64,000 bases of DNA, taken from Humibacillus xanthopallidus. Its GTDB lineage: Bacteria; Actinomycetota; Actinomycetes; Actinomycetales; Dermatophilaceae. Shown one piece after another: positions 8,891 through 17,254 of this stretch (position 1 is the first letter of the stretch; every line of letters starts with the position of its first letter). Location of the stretch: the NCBI RefSeq assembly GCF_006716675.1, contig NZ_VFPM01000002.1, forward strand, positions 1,364,001 through 1,428,000, in the 5' to 3' direction. Position numbers and translations under genes: made by a program. Under the pieces are notes generated by a model, which did not search any database, was not told where the DNA came from, and saw nothing but the letters and a program-made list of their open reading frames with translations.

Positions 8891-8970
8891 CTCACCCAGG
8901 CTCACACGGGCTCACACGGGCTCACCCGGGCTCACCCGGGGCTCACCGGGGCTCACCGGGGCTCACCGGG
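8891..8970. repeat. 10-bp tandem repeat, about 8 units
   Basis: Eight consecutive 10-bp units of the type CTCACCCGGG or GCTCACCGGG fill this stretch without interruption. The first five read CTCAC(C/A)C(A/G)GG and the last three GCTCACCGGG. The last unit contains the stop codon of the following minus-strand membrane protein gene, so the array lies in its 3' end and downstream region, and upstream of the PBP promoter. Confidence 0.85.
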
Positions 8971-9337
8971 CGAGGATGTTGCCGACCTCGGAGACCACCG
9001 TCATGACGAGCCACCCCGCGGCGACGACCCAGCCGATGATCATCGGGGTCCGTCCGCGGAGATCGCCTGCCTTCATCGCGCGACGTCCGTAGTGGATGGC
9101 GATGACGCAGGGGATGACCACCACGGCGAAGGTGAGGGCCGCGATGCCCGCGATCGTCCATCCCGGAGCATCCACGGAGCCGGCTTCGTAGCCCAGCATC
9201 GAGTAGAGGCCTTCACCCACGGCGAAGGCGATGAAGAAGAAGACCGGGACCAGGGCGAGGCCGATCCACGCGCGCGTCACCCAAGGAGTCTCATGACCCG
9301 TGGGGACGAGCGGCTGCTCCTGCTTGGCGCTGCTCAT
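8963..9337 (-). CDS. Small conserved-looking membrane protein (unknown function)
   Basis: A 124-residue protein with a polar N-terminus (to about residue 22) and three hydrophobic segments at roughly 25-45, 58-80 and 98-118. A short basic loop (GRRAMKAGDLRGR) lies between the second and third. It resembles the small actinobacterial DUF4190-like membrane proteins, but the match is by eye and weak. It starts with ATG behind a GGAAAGG ribosome binding site. It lies alone between a PBP and a tRNA. No function can be assigned. Confidence 0.7.
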   Translation of the reverse strand: MSSAKQEQPLVPTGHETPWVTRAWIGLALVPVFFFIAFAVGEGLYSMLGYEAGSVDAPGWTIAGIAALTFAVVVIPCVIAIHYGRRAMKAGDLRGRTPMIIGWVVAAGWLVMTVVSEVGNILAR

Positions 9338-9452
9338 GACGCACCTACCTTTCCCCTCTTCGATCCTTCGCCCGTGGTGGGCTCTCGATCAAGGGACGAA
9401 GGTCCGCCTGGCTCGTCACACGGCGACGGCAGCAGGCGCGGCTCCACGACGG

Positions 9453-9526
9453 TGGGGCAGCAGGGGCTTGAACCCTGGACCGACGGATTATGAGTCCGCT
9501 GCTCTGACCGGCTGAGCTACTGCCCC
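9453..9526 (-). tRNA. tRNA with CAT anticodon (elongator Met or Ile2)
   Basis: A full cloverleaf on the minus strand: acceptor GGGGCAG with CTGCCCC, D arm with AGCTCAG, anticodon stem GCGGA/TCCGT with loop CTCATAA, and T arm CAGGG/CCCTG with loop TTCAAGC. The discriminator is A and CCA is not encoded. A CAT anticodon serves elongator Met or, after lysidine modification, Ile (AUA). The features visible here do not separate the two with certainty; an initiator tRNA is unlikely because the first acceptor pair is G-C. Confidence 0.9.
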
Positions 9527-9648
9527 CACCCTCGGACGGCACGCGGCCACCGAGGACGCTGGGAGTCTAGCGACCACTGCAGGGGGCGCCCGACTCACCC
9601 TCTAGGCTCACGGACGACCAGCACCCCGATGACCGAAGGACCCAACCC

Positions 9649-9990
9649 ATGAGTGACGGCATCCGCGTGGCCGCGGTCGACGACGTGGCACCCGGTGAGG
9701 CACTCGTCCTGCCGATGGACCTCACCGGCACGACGGAGCCCATCTCGCTCTTCCGCGACGACGACGGCACCTACTACGCCCTCGACGACACGTGCTCGCA
9801 CGAGGATGCGTCGCTCGCCGAGGGGTGGATCGAGGCGGGGGAGGTCGAGTGCCCGCTGCACGCGACGCGCTTCTGCCTCAAGGACGGGGTGCCGCAGTGC
9901 CTGCCGGCGACGAAGCCGGTCGCGACGCACAAGGTCGAGCTGCGCGGCGAGGAGGTCTACCTCCACCCCGGGGTCCCCGCCACCTCGTGA
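9649..9990 (+). CDS. Rieske [2Fe-2S] ferredoxin (non-haem dioxygenase ferredoxin-like)
   Basis: A 113-residue soluble Rieske protein. The cluster ligands are visible as C-x-H (CSHEDAS) and C-x2-H (CPLHATRF), spaced as in the ferredoxin subunits of ring-hydroxylating dioxygenases and in NirD-like proteins. No oxygenase or reductase gene is adjacent, so it probably serves as a general electron carrier or partners with a distant enzyme. A TAGGCT -10-like box at 9603-9608 and a GAAGGA ribosome binding site precede the ATG. A strong hairpin follows the stop codon. Confidence 0.88.
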   Translation: MSDGIRVAAVDDVAPGEALVLPMDLTGTTEPISLFRDDDGTYYALDDTCSHEDASLAEGWIEAGEVECPLHATRFCLKDGVPQCLPATKPVATHKVELRGEEVYLHPGVPATS

Positions 9991-10005
9991 CGTGCCGGCG
10001 ACAAC

Positions 10006-10045
10006 GTCATGCCGAACGCGCGCTCTGCTGTGCGTTCGGCATGAC
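10006..10045 (+). terminator. Hairpin terminator after the Rieske gene
   Basis: A perfect 14-bp stem (10006-10019 with 10032-10045) has a 12-nt loop and begins 15 nt after the Rieske stop codon. There is no T-run. Confidence 0.7.
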
Positions 10046-10263
10046 ACAGACCATGCCAGCGCCGGAGCGAGTGGGCGATCCTGATGCACCCGTTCCCTGA
10101 GAGTCCTCTGGTGCGGGTGTGCTGGGTGGTGCACAATGGAGCCCGTGCCCACACCCGTGGGCACGCGGCATACCTGAAGTGAAGATCGGCACGGCGAGCA
10201 CCACGAGCACGACTCGGCCAGCAGGCGTTGGGGAAGACGTCCCTGCACACCGAGGAGGTTCGG

Positions 10264-10779
10264 ATGTCTGTCGCGTTGCCGCGCACCATGACGCGTGGGG
10301 TCGTGTTCGTACACGGAGCCCCAGCGGTGCTGTGCCCCCACATCACGTGGGCCATCGAGGCCGTTCTCGATCGTCGGGTCACCCTCGACTGGCTGCCCCA
10401 ACCAGCTGCGCCCCGGCACCTGCGGGCCGAGCTCAGCTGGACCGGCGAGCCCGGCACTGGCGCCGAGCTCGCCAGCGCCCTGCGGGGCTGGGACTCGCTG
10501 CGCTACGAGGTCACCGAGGAGCCGTCGCCCGGCTGCGACGGGGCGCGCTGGTCCTACACGCCACGCCTCGGCATCCACCACGCGATGACGTCGGCATCCG
10601 GCGACGCCGTCGTGCAGGAGGACCGCCTCCGCGAGGCAGTCATGCGCACGCGCGGTGACCTCGAGGCCCTGCAGGACGAGATCGACCTGCTGCTCGGGCT
10701 GCCGTGGGACGAGGAGCTCGAGGTCTTCCGGCACGCTGGTGACGGCGCGCCCGTGCGCTGGCTGCACAAGGTCGGCTGA
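10264..10779 (+). CDS. DUF3145 family protein
   Basis: A 171-residue soluble protein of the actinobacterial DUF3145 family, recognised by its opening (TRGVVFVHGAPAVLCPHITWAI), the mid-section GARWSYTPRLGIHHAM and the acidic C-terminal helix EALQDEIDLLLGLPWDEEL. The function is unknown. The start at 10264 is chosen because GAGGAGG lies 7 nt upstream; an earlier ATG at 10228 would add 12 residues. The family is a regular neighbour of the fab cluster, as in Streptomyces, and here it converges on fabF with a shared terminator. Confidence 0.9.
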   Translation: MSVALPRTMTRGVVFVHGAPAVLCPHITWAIEAVLDRRVTLDWLPQPAAPRHLRAELSWTGEPGTGAELASALRGWDSLRYEVTEEPSPGCDGARWSYTPRLGIHHAMTSASGDAVVQEDRLREAVMRTRGDLEALQDEIDLLLGLPWDEELEVFRHAGDGAPVRWLHKVG

Positions 10780-10824
10780 CCACGGACGTCCCGCCTGCCC
10801 GTCCTCCAGCGCGGCAGCCGGGAG

Positions 10825-10863
10825 GACGAGGGCCCGGGGGGTTCGTGCCCCCGGGCCCTCGTC
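10825..10863. terminator. Bidirectional terminator between DUF3145 and fabF
   Basis: A perfect 16-bp GC-rich stem (10825-10840 with 10848-10863) and 7-nt loop lie between the two convergent genes. Confidence 0.85.
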
Positions 10864-10922
10864 GTGTCGTGCTGGCGTGTTCGCCGGCCACCGCGGCGGT
10901 ATGCCGTGCGGCGGGCTCGTGC

Positions 10923-12173
10923 TCAGTAGCTGCGGACCGCCAGGGCGACGTTGTGACCGCCGAAGCCGAACGAGTTGTTGAGCGCAGCGATGTCGCCGTC
11001 GGGCAGCTTCTGGTGCTCACCCTTGACGACGTTGAGCGGGATCTCGGGATCCTGCTCGTCGAGGTTGATCGTCGCCGGGACGGTGCGGTGGTAGACGGAT
11101 AGGACCGTGATGACCGCCTCGAGCGCGCCGGCCGCGCCCAGTAGGTGCCCGGTCATCGACTTCGTCGCCGTGACGGACATGTTGTCCGTGTGTTCGCCGA
11201 AGGCCCGCTTGATGGCGTTGTACTCGGCCACGTCGCCGACCGGCGTCGAGGTCGCGTGCGCGTTGATGTGGAGGATGTCGGTGGGCGCGAGGTCGGCCCG
11301 CTCGACGGCGTAGAGCATCGCGCGCGAGGCTCCCGAGCCGTTGGGCTCGGGTGCCGTGATGTGGTGGGCGTCGGCCGACATTCCGACGCTCGCGAGCTCG
11401 GCATAGATGCGAGCGCCTCGGGCCTTGGCGTGCTCCTCCGACTCGAGCACGAAGACGGCGGCACCCTCGCCGAGCACGAAGCCGTCACGGCCGGTGTCGT
11501 AGGGACGCGAGGCCGCAGCCGGGTCGTCGTTGCGGGTCGAGAGGGCCTGCATGGCGGCGAAGCCCGCGATCGGCAGCGGGTGCACGGCGGCCTCGGTGCC
11601 ACCGGCGACGACGACGTCGGCGCGACCCGTGCGGATCATGTCGATGGCGTAGCCCATGCTCTCGGCCCCGGAGGCGCAGGCGCTGACGGTGGTGTGGGCC
11701 CCGGCGCGGGCACCGAGGTCGAGCGAGACGGCAGCCGCAGGACCGTTGGGCATGAGCATCGGCACGGCCAGGGGGTAGACCCGGCGGGGGCCCTTCTCCT
11801 TGAGCACGTCCCACTGGTCGAGCAGGGTCCAGACCCCGCCGATGCCGGAGCCGATGGCGGCGCCGAGACGCTCGGGGTCGATCTCGGGGGCGCCGGCGTC
11901 GGCCCACGCCTCACGTGCGGCGATGAGGGCGTACTGGCTCGACGGGTCGAGACGGCGGGTCTCCACCTTGGCCAGGACATCGATGGGCTGCGTGGCGATG
12001 AGCGCGGCGAAGGTGACGGGCAGCTCGTACTTCGAGACCCAGTCGAAGTCCATCGTGCGCGCGCCGGAACGGCCGGCGAGGATGGCTTCCCACGTCTCGG
12101 GGACGGTGCCGCCGACTGGCGTGGTCGCACCGAGTCCGGTGACCACGACACGGCGGTCGCGAATGGACGTCAT
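10923..12173 (-). CDS. fabF: 3-oxoacyl-[ACP] synthase II (KAS II) FabF
   Basis: A 416-residue condensing enzyme that elongates acyl-ACP with malonyl-ACP in type II fatty-acid synthesis. The thiolase-fold catalytic triad is visible: Cys in SACASG, His in NAHATSTP and His in TGHLLGAAG. The opening RRVVVTGLGATTPVG is canonical. It is the last gene of the operon fabD-fabH-acpP-fabF, separated from acpP by 204 bp that contain a long stem-loop. Length and motifs are normal. Confidence 0.97.
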   Translation of the reverse strand: MTSIRDRRVVVTGLGATTPVGGTVPETWEAILAGRSGARTMDFDWVSKYELPVTFAALIATQPIDVLAKVETRRLDPSSQYALIAAREAWADAGAPEIDPERLGAAIGSGIGGVWTLLDQWDVLKEKGPRRVYPLAVPMLMPNGPAAAVSLDLGARAGAHTTVSACASGAESMGYAIDMIRTGRADVVVAGGTEAAVHPLPIAGFAAMQALSTRNDDPAAASRPYDTGRDGFVLGEGAAVFVLESEEHAKARGARIYAELASVGMSADAHHITAPEPNGSGASRAMLYAVERADLAPTDILHINAHATSTPVGDVAEYNAIKRAFGEHTDNMSVTATKSMTGHLLGAAGALEAVITVLSVYHRTVPATINLDEQDPEIPLNVVKGEHQKLPDGDIAALNNSFGFGGHNVALAVRSY

Positions 12174-12321
12174 GGTGACGTGCTCCTCTGGGTCGAGTGA
12201 CGGGGGTGATGCGGTGCTGTGCTGCTGTCTGTGCGGGTGGAGCTCTGGTGCGCTGCTGCGGAGTCGAGCGCTCGGGCCAGAAGGGGGCCGGAGACGCGTG
12301 GGGCTCGATCGCTGACGCGAG

Positions 12322-12364
12322 CCACGTGACCGGCGCTGACGCGCTGCCCGCGCCGGCCACGTGG
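12322..12364 (-). promoter_or_regulatory. Stem-loop between acpP and fabF
   Basis: A 15-bp inverted repeat (12322-12336 with 12350-12364) with one mismatch and a 13-nt loop lies 14 nt downstream of the acpP stop. Because ACP is needed in large excess over the synthases, this structure may stabilise the acpP message or attenuate fabF. It sits as the gluB-gluC hairpin does in its operon. The role is inferred. Confidence 0.5.
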
Positions 12365-12377
12365 ACGACGGCGGCGA

Positions 12378-12626
12378 TCAGGCCTGGGCGCCGCTGATGA
12401 ACGTGACGGCGTCGCGCACGGTCTTGAGGTTCTTGACCTCGCTGTCCGGGATGCGCACGCCGAACTTCTCCTCCGCGTTGACGACGATCGTCATCATCGA
12501 GAGGGAGTCGATGTCGAGGTCCTCGGTGAAGGACTTGTCCATCTCGACGGACGCGGTGTCGATGCCGGTCTCCTCGTTGACGATCTCTGCGAGACCGTCG
12601 AGGATCTCCTGCTCGGACTGAGCCAT
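12378..12626 (-). CDS. acpP: Acyl carrier protein
   Basis: An 82-residue acidic ACP carrying the growing acyl chain. The phosphopantetheine attachment serine is in DIDSLSMMT, preceded by the usual FTEDLD. The start at 12626 (MAQSEQE) is preferred because AAGGAG lies 7 nt upstream and it gives the normal length; an upstream start at 12665 would add a 13-residue hydrophilic extension. It lies between fabH and fabF in the fatty-acid synthesis operon. Confidence 0.97.
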   Translation of the reverse strand: MAQSEQEILDGLAEIVNEETGIDTASVEMDKSFTEDLDIDSLSMMTIVVNAEEKFGVRIPDSEVKNLKTVRDAVTFISGAQA

Positions 12627-12743
12627 CTGGGTGCTCCTTGTGTCGTTGGTGTTCTCGTCTGTCATCCGTGGTGGATGTCATGCCGTTGGCCCGAATGACC
12701 CGTCGGGACCGGCGGGAGCTGTGGCTGCCGGGGCGCCTGCTGC

Positions 12744-13802
12744 TCAGGGCAGCACGACGACCTGGGCGGCATACACGAGGCCGGCGCCGAAGCCGATCTG
12801 CAGCGCGAGGCCGCCGCTGGGCGCCTCGCCCTCCGCGAGCATCCGGGTCGTGGCGAGCGGGATGGAGGCGGCCGAGGTGTTGGCCGTCGTGACGATGTCG
12901 CGGGCGACGGGGATGTCGGCCGGCAGCTTGAGCTGCTTGACCATCGCGTCGATGATGCGGATGTTGGCCTGGTGGGGGATGAAGGCGTCGAGGTCGTCGG
13001 CCTTGATGCCGGCCCTGTCGATGGCCTGCTGGGCCACGGGGGCCATGCCCCAGACCGCCCAGCGGAAGACCGTCTGACCCGCCATGCCGATGTTGGGCCA
13101 CACGGCCTTGTCGGCCTGGGCGTCCTTCCACGACTCACGGACCTCGGTCCAGGCCTGCTTCTGGCTGATCGCGTCGCGCTGGACACCGTCGGAACCCCAC
13201 ACGGTCGGGCCGATGCCGGGGGTGGCGCTCGGGCCGATGACGCAGGCGCCGGCGCCGTCGCCGAAGATGAAGGCGCTGCCGCGGTCGTAGGGGTCGGTGA
13301 AGTCACTGAGCTTCTCGACACCGACGACGAGCACGTAGTCGGCCGAGCCGCCCTTGACCATGTCGCTCGCCATCGCGACGCCGTAGCAGTAGCCGGCGCA
13401 GGCGGCCGAGATGTCGATGGCCGGGGCCGTCGAACCGAGACGCGCCGCGAGCTCGGGCGCTGCGGCCGGGGTCTGGTAGGGGTGGGTCACCGTCGCGACG
13501 AGGACGAAGCCGATCTGGTCGGGCGAGATGCCGGCGTGCTCGAGGGCCTGGCGCGACGCGTGCTCCGCCATGTCGATGACGCTCTCGTCGTCAGCGGCGA
13601 AGTGGCGGCTGATGATGCCCGAACGCTCGCGGATCCACTCGTCGCTCGAGTCGATCTTGTCGACGATCTCGGAGTTCATGACGACGCGCGCGGGTCGGTA
13701 GGCGCCGACGCCGAGCATGCGCGAGTGGCGCGCCGCGCCGTTGTCGACGAGGGTGCCGGTGCCCTTGGGGGTGGGCGGCGTGGAGGCGGTGGGTGAGGTC
13801 AC
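12744..13802 (-). CDS. fabH: 3-oxoacyl-[ACP] synthase III (KAS III) FabH
   Basis: A 352-residue initiating condensing enzyme that joins an acyl-CoA primer to malonyl-ACP. Its choice of primer sets straight- or branched-chain fatty acids. The triad is visible: Cys in SAACAGYCYG, His in IPHQANIRI and Asn in TTANTSAAS. The GTG at 13802 overlaps the fabD stop (GTGA), so the two are translationally coupled. This start leaves an N-terminal extension of about 25 residues rich in Thr and Pro before the conserved core (SRMLGVGAYRP). A longer in-frame reading into fabD is not credible. Confidence 0.95.
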   Translation of the reverse strand: MTSPTASTPPTPKGTGTLVDNGAARHSRMLGVGAYRPARVVMNSEIVDKIDSSDEWIRERSGIISRHFAADDESVIDMAEHASRQALEHAGISPDQIGFVLVATVTHPYQTPAAAPELAARLGSTAPAIDISAACAGYCYGVAMASDMVKGGSADYVLVVGVEKLSDFTDPYDRGSAFIFGDGAGACVIGPSATPGIGPTVWGSDGVQRDAISQKQAWTEVRESWKDAQADKAVWPNIGMAGQTVFRWAVWGMAPVAQQAIDRAGIKADDLDAFIPHQANIRIIDAMVKQLKLPADIPVARDIVTTANTSAASIPLATTRMLAEGEAPSGGLALQIGFGAGLVYAAQVVVLP

Positions 13803-14764
13803 TGGTTGCCTTCTCGGGGGGAGGGGTTGTCGGTGCCACCGTGGGTCTCGACGAGCGCACGCGCCGCGTCGAGGTCGTCGGGGGTCTTGGGGGCGACGGT
13901 CTCGACGCCGGGCATCGCGCGCTTGGCGAGGCCGACAAGGGTGCCGGCGGGTGCGAGCTCGAGCAGCCCGGTGACGCCGAGGTCGACGAGGGTCGCCATG
14001 CACTGGTCCCAGCGCACGGGGTTGCTCACCTGGCGCACGAGCCGGGTCACGACCTCGGCGCCGTCGGTCACGGCCCGGCCGTCGGCGTTCGACAGCAGGG
14101 CGAGGGTCGGGTCGGCCGGAGTGAGGTCGGCCGCAGCAGCAGCCAGTGCGTCGACCGCGGGTGCCATGTGGTGCGTGTGGAACGCGCCGGCCACCTGGAG
14201 CGGGATGACCCGGGCCTTCGCCGGCGGGTCGGCGCGGAGGGCCTCGATCTGCTCGAGGGTGCCCGCGGCGACGACCTGGCCGGCACCGTTGACGTTGGCG
14301 GGCGTGAGGCCGTGTCGCTCGATCGTGGCGAGGACCTCGTCGGTGTCACCGCCGAGCACCGCGGCCATGCCGGTGGGGGTCACGGCGCTGGCCTCGGCCA
14401 TCGCCCGACCGCGCGTCGCGACGAGCGACATCGCCTGGGCGCCGCTGACGACGCCGGCGAGGGCCGTGGCGGTGAACTCACCGACGGAGTGGCCGGCGAG
14501 CACGGCGCCCGTGGCTTCGGTGGGGGCCGGAAGGAGGGCACCTGCGGTGACGAGCCCTGCGGCCACGATGAGCGGCTGTGCGACGGCGGTGTCCTTGATG
14601 GTGTCCGCGTCGGACACGGTGCCGTGCGCCACGAGGTCGAGCCCGCCGGCCTCGCCGAGGGCTTCGAGGCGGTCGCGGACTCCGTCGAGCTCGAGCCACG
14701 GGGAGAGGAAGCCGGGGGTCTGGGAGCCCTGTCCGGGGCACACGATCGCTAGCACGAGTTCCAC
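13799..14764 (-). CDS. fabD: Malonyl-CoA:ACP transacylase FabD
   Basis: A 321-residue acyltransferase that loads malonate onto ACP. The nucleophile motif GHSVGEF, the opening CPGQGSQTPGFL and the catalytic His in AGAFHTHHM are visible. It is the first structural gene of the fab operon, 37 bp after the fasR stop, and overlaps fabH by 4 bp. The GTG start gives the normal length. Confidence 0.96.
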   Translation of the reverse strand: MELVLAIVCPGQGSQTPGFLSPWLELDGVRDRLEALGEAGGLDLVAHGTVSDADTIKDTAVAQPLIVAAGLVTAGALLPAPTEATGAVLAGHSVGEFTATALAGVVSGAQAMSLVATRGRAMAEASAVTPTGMAAVLGGDTDEVLATIERHGLTPANVNGAGQVVAAGTLEQIEALRADPPAKARVIPLQVAGAFHTHHMAPAVDALAAAAADLTPADPTLALLSNADGRAVTDGAEVVTRLVRQVSNPVRWDQCMATLVDLGVTGLLELAPAGTLVGLAKRAMPGVETVAPKTPDDLDAARALVETHGGTDNPSPREGNQ

Positions 14765-14801
14765 CCTTCCGGGTTACCGACGGGGACCCTCCCACCGATT
14801 G

Positions 14802-16133
14802 TCACGAAGTCCCACTCGATCCTTTGGAGGAATCCTCCAAACGGCCACGTGGGACGAGGTCGGGCTGACGACCCGGGGGGACGGCATACGGTTGCACCTT
14901 GGAGCCCAACGTACTCCGCACGCGGTCGTTGGTGGGAGGGGCGAGGGCCGCGGGTGTCCGCCCCTCACCGGAGAGCCGCCCGAGGGCGAGCGCGATGCGC
15001 ACGACCCACGCCTCGCGCGGGGTGGCGAGGTCGTAGCCGGTGAGGTCGCTGATGCGCCCGAGGCGGTAGCGCACGGTGTTGGCGTGGACGAAGAGCGCGC
15101 GGGCCGTGGCCTCGAGGGAGCCGCCGGTCTCGAGGTATGCCGTCGCCGTCTGGAGCAGCGGGGCCTGGGCCGCCGCTGACAGCGGCCGGTGCACCCGGTC
15201 GACGAGGATGCGCCGCGCCGGTTGGTCCCCGGCCAGGGCTCGCTCGGGAAGCAGCGCCTCCGACTCGACGATTCGGGGGGCATCGGGCCAGGCGGGCGCG
15301 GCCGAGAGCCCGCTGAGTGCGGCCCGGGCCGAGCGGCCCGCGGCGAAGAGGTGGGGCACCGTCGGACCGACGACGATCGGTCCCGGACCGAACGCGTCTG
15401 CCACGGCGGTGACGACGCGGAGCGGCTCTCGGGTGCCGCCGATGATCGCGATGAGGCGGGAGCGCTGCACGATCGCGAGGGCTTCGACACCGTGCTCGCG
15501 CACGGCGCGACGCAGCTCGTCGATGGCGGGGACGGTGCTGCCTCGCCCCCCGGGGGTGCTGCCGACGACGAAGGTGACGTGCGAGACCTCGCCCCAACCC
15601 AGTGCGCTGGCCCGCGACTGCATGGAGTCGTCGGCCTCGCCCCGCAGCACCGCGTCGACGACGAGTGCCTCGAGGCGTGCGTCCCAGGCGCCGCGGGCCT
15701 CGGCGGCCCCCGCATAGACCTCGGCGGCGGCGAAGGCGATCTCGCGCGAGAAGCGCAGCACCGACTCGCGCAGCAGCTGCTCGTCGCCGGGCCCGGCCAG
15801 GCTCTCGACCCGCGACTCGACGACGTCGACGACGGTGCGCACGAGATCGAGGGTGTGGCGCAGGCTGACGGTGCGGGTCAGCTCTTGCGGAGCGTTGGCG
15901 AAGATCGAGATGGCAGAGGGGGATTGGTCGTCCTGCCGGAACCAGGCGATGAACTGCGAGATGCCGGCCTGGGCCACGAGCCCGACCTGCGAGCGCTCCT
16001 CGGCCGAGAGGCGGCGATACCAGTCGAGGTTCTCCTCCATCCGCCGGACCGCGAGCGTCGACAGCTCGCCGGCGCTGCGCTCGACGGCGAGCATCGTCGA
16101 GGCACTGGCGTGCTGTCGCGACGGTGGGCTCAT
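14802..16133 (-). CDS. fasR: PucR-type transcriptional regulator of fatty-acid synthesis (FasR-like)
   Basis: A 443-residue regulator. It has a long N-terminal sensing region (RsbRD/GGDEF-like part in the middle) and a C-terminal PucR helix-turn-helix (HANTVRYRLGRISDLTGYDL, about 370-390). Immediate linkage upstream of fabD is the Streptomyces fasR (SCO2386) arrangement, where the protein activates the fab operon. The same role is inferred here. It starts with ATG 6 nt after a TAGGGT -10 box, so the mRNA is probably leaderless. Whether fabD also has its own promoter in the 37-bp gap cannot be seen. Confidence 0.88.
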   Translation of the reverse strand: MSPPSRQHASASTMLAVERSAGELSTLAVRRMEENLDWYRRLSAEERSQVGLVAQAGISQFIAWFRQDDQSPSAISIFANAPQELTRTVSLRHTLDLVRTVVDVVESRVESLAGPGDEQLLRESVLRFSREIAFAAAEVYAGAAEARGAWDARLEALVVDAVLRGEADDSMQSRASALGWGEVSHVTFVVGSTPGGRGSTVPAIDELRRAVREHGVEALAIVQRSRLIAIIGGTREPLRVVTAVADAFGPGPIVVGPTVPHLFAAGRSARAALSGLSAAPAWPDAPRIVESEALLPERALAGDQPARRILVDRVHRPLSAAAQAPLLQTATAYLETGGSLEATARALFVHANTVRYRLGRISDLTGYDLATPREAWVVRIALALGRLSGEGRTPAALAPPTNDRVRSTLGSKVQPYAVPPGRQPDLVPRGRLEDSSKGSSGTS

Positions 16134-16139
16134 GGCCCC

Positions 16140-16145
16140 ACCCTA
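16140..16145 (-). promoter_or_regulatory. -10 box of fasR (leaderless)
   Basis: TAGGGT on the minus strand lies 6 nt before the fasR ATG. Confidence 0.5.
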
Positions 16146-16203
16146 GGTCGCCGGGCGGGTGATGGCTTGTAGGGCGCCGACAAAGCCGCTCCGCCGCCCA
16201 CGC

Positions 16204-16917
16204 CTACCGGGCGGTGAGGATCGCGGTGCTGCCGGCATACGATCGCGGCCCGTCGAAGGGCGGCAGCGCCCGCGACAGCTCGGCGTCGAACGTCGCGAGG
16301 TAGGCCACCGCGGCCGCGTGGTCCTCGAAGGTCGCGCGGGTCTCGATGTCGCGGTGCGTCACGTGCGAGAAGTGGCGCCCCAGCATCTCCTCGGCAACCT
16401 CTGACGTGAACTGGGTGACGAGGGGCTCGCCGCCGGCCTCCCGCAGGAGGTCGGCGAGGTGTTCAGCACCGTTCGTCGCCACGACGAGCACGCCGCCCGG
16501 GCGGAGCACCCGACGAAGCTCCCGCAGCGCGGCGTCCAGGTCGGGCACGTGGTAGAGCATCCAGGCCGCGACGGCCACGTCGAAGGTCTGGTCGGGGAAC
16601 GGCAGGTCGTCGGCGGGGGCGACCGTGGCCGGCACTCCGAGTGCCGCGGCCGAGGTGACCATGGCGGGGGAGAGGTCTGTCGCGACGTAGTCGACATCGG
16701 GCACCACGTCCATGACCGAGCGTGCGAGATGGCCTGTGCCGCAACCGATCTCGATGACGGACGTGGGTTGCGCGTCGAGGATGGCGCCACGCAGCACGTC
16801 GGTGGGTGACACGCCCTCAGGTCCGGGGCGCCAGACGCCTCGACGGGTCGCGAGGCGCTCCGTCGAGGAGTACTGGGTGATCATCGCGTCGGGCGTCGTC
16901 ATCTCCGTAGGGCGCAT
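16204..16917 (-). CDS. Class I SAM-dependent methyltransferase
   Basis: A 237-residue Methyltransf_11-type enzyme with a Rossmann fold. SAM motif I is VIEIGCGTG (about 55-63), followed by an acidic residue (ATDLSPAM) and motif post-II DVAVAAWMLYHV. The C-terminal half includes LRRVLRPGGVLVVAT, typical of UbiE-like small-molecule methyltransferases. The substrate is unknown. The ATG lies 7 nt after a TAGGGT -10 box. It is a single gene upstream of fasR on the same strand. Confidence 0.85.
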   Translation of the reverse strand: MRPTEMTTPDAMITQYSSTERLATRRGVWRPGPEGVSPTDVLRGAILDAQPTSVIEIGCGTGHLARSVMDVVPDVDYVATDLSPAMVTSAAALGVPATVAPADDLPFPDQTFDVAVAAWMLYHVPDLDAALRELRRVLRPGGVLVVATNGAEHLADLLREAGGEPLVTQFTSEVAEEMLGRHFSHVTHRDIETRATFEDHAAAVAYLATFDAELSRALPPFDGPRSYAGSTAILTAR

Positions 16918-16924
16918 CCGCCCG

Positions 16925-16930
16925 ACCCTA
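16925..16930 (-). promoter_or_regulatory. -10 box of the methyltransferase gene (leaderless)
   Basis: TAGGGT on the minus strand lies 7 nt before the start codon. Confidence 0.45.
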
Positions 16931-16954
16931 GCGACGGCCGCGAGGCGCGTCGAC

Positions 16955-17113
16955 TCAGCTCGAGACGGTCTCGGCGAGTCGGCCGAGGCTGTCCTCCAGC
17001 TGCTCCTTGCTGACGAGCGGGAAGCTGACCTCGGACAGGATGTCCTTGTCGGTCACCGAGCTCCAGTCGTAGGTCAGGCTGATCTGCGTCGAGTCACGAC
17101 CGCTGGGCTCGAC
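16955..17113 (-). pseudogene. C-terminal remnant of an SRPBCC (polyketide-cyclase-like) gene
   Basis: On the minus strand a 52-codon stretch ending in TGA at 16955 reads VEPSGRDSTQISLTYDW...SVTDKDI...FPLVSKEQLEDSLGRLAETVSS. This matches the last strand and long C-terminal helix of SRPBCC-fold proteins. No start codon or N-terminal two-thirds of the fold can be found upstream; the frame degenerates near 17113 and glpQ starts at 17255. It is probably a gene truncated by a deletion. The identification is by eye from a short segment. Confidence 0.5.
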
Positions 17114-17254
17114 TGCCGCCCTCCCGCCCGTCGAGTGCCCGCCGCGCCGGTTTGCCGGGGTTCAGGTCGACGTCACCTGATGGCCGACAGACCGCCCTCT
17201 CGCCGACCGCTCTCGGTCGCCCGCCCCACGCGGCGAGGCGATGGGCTTGGCGCC

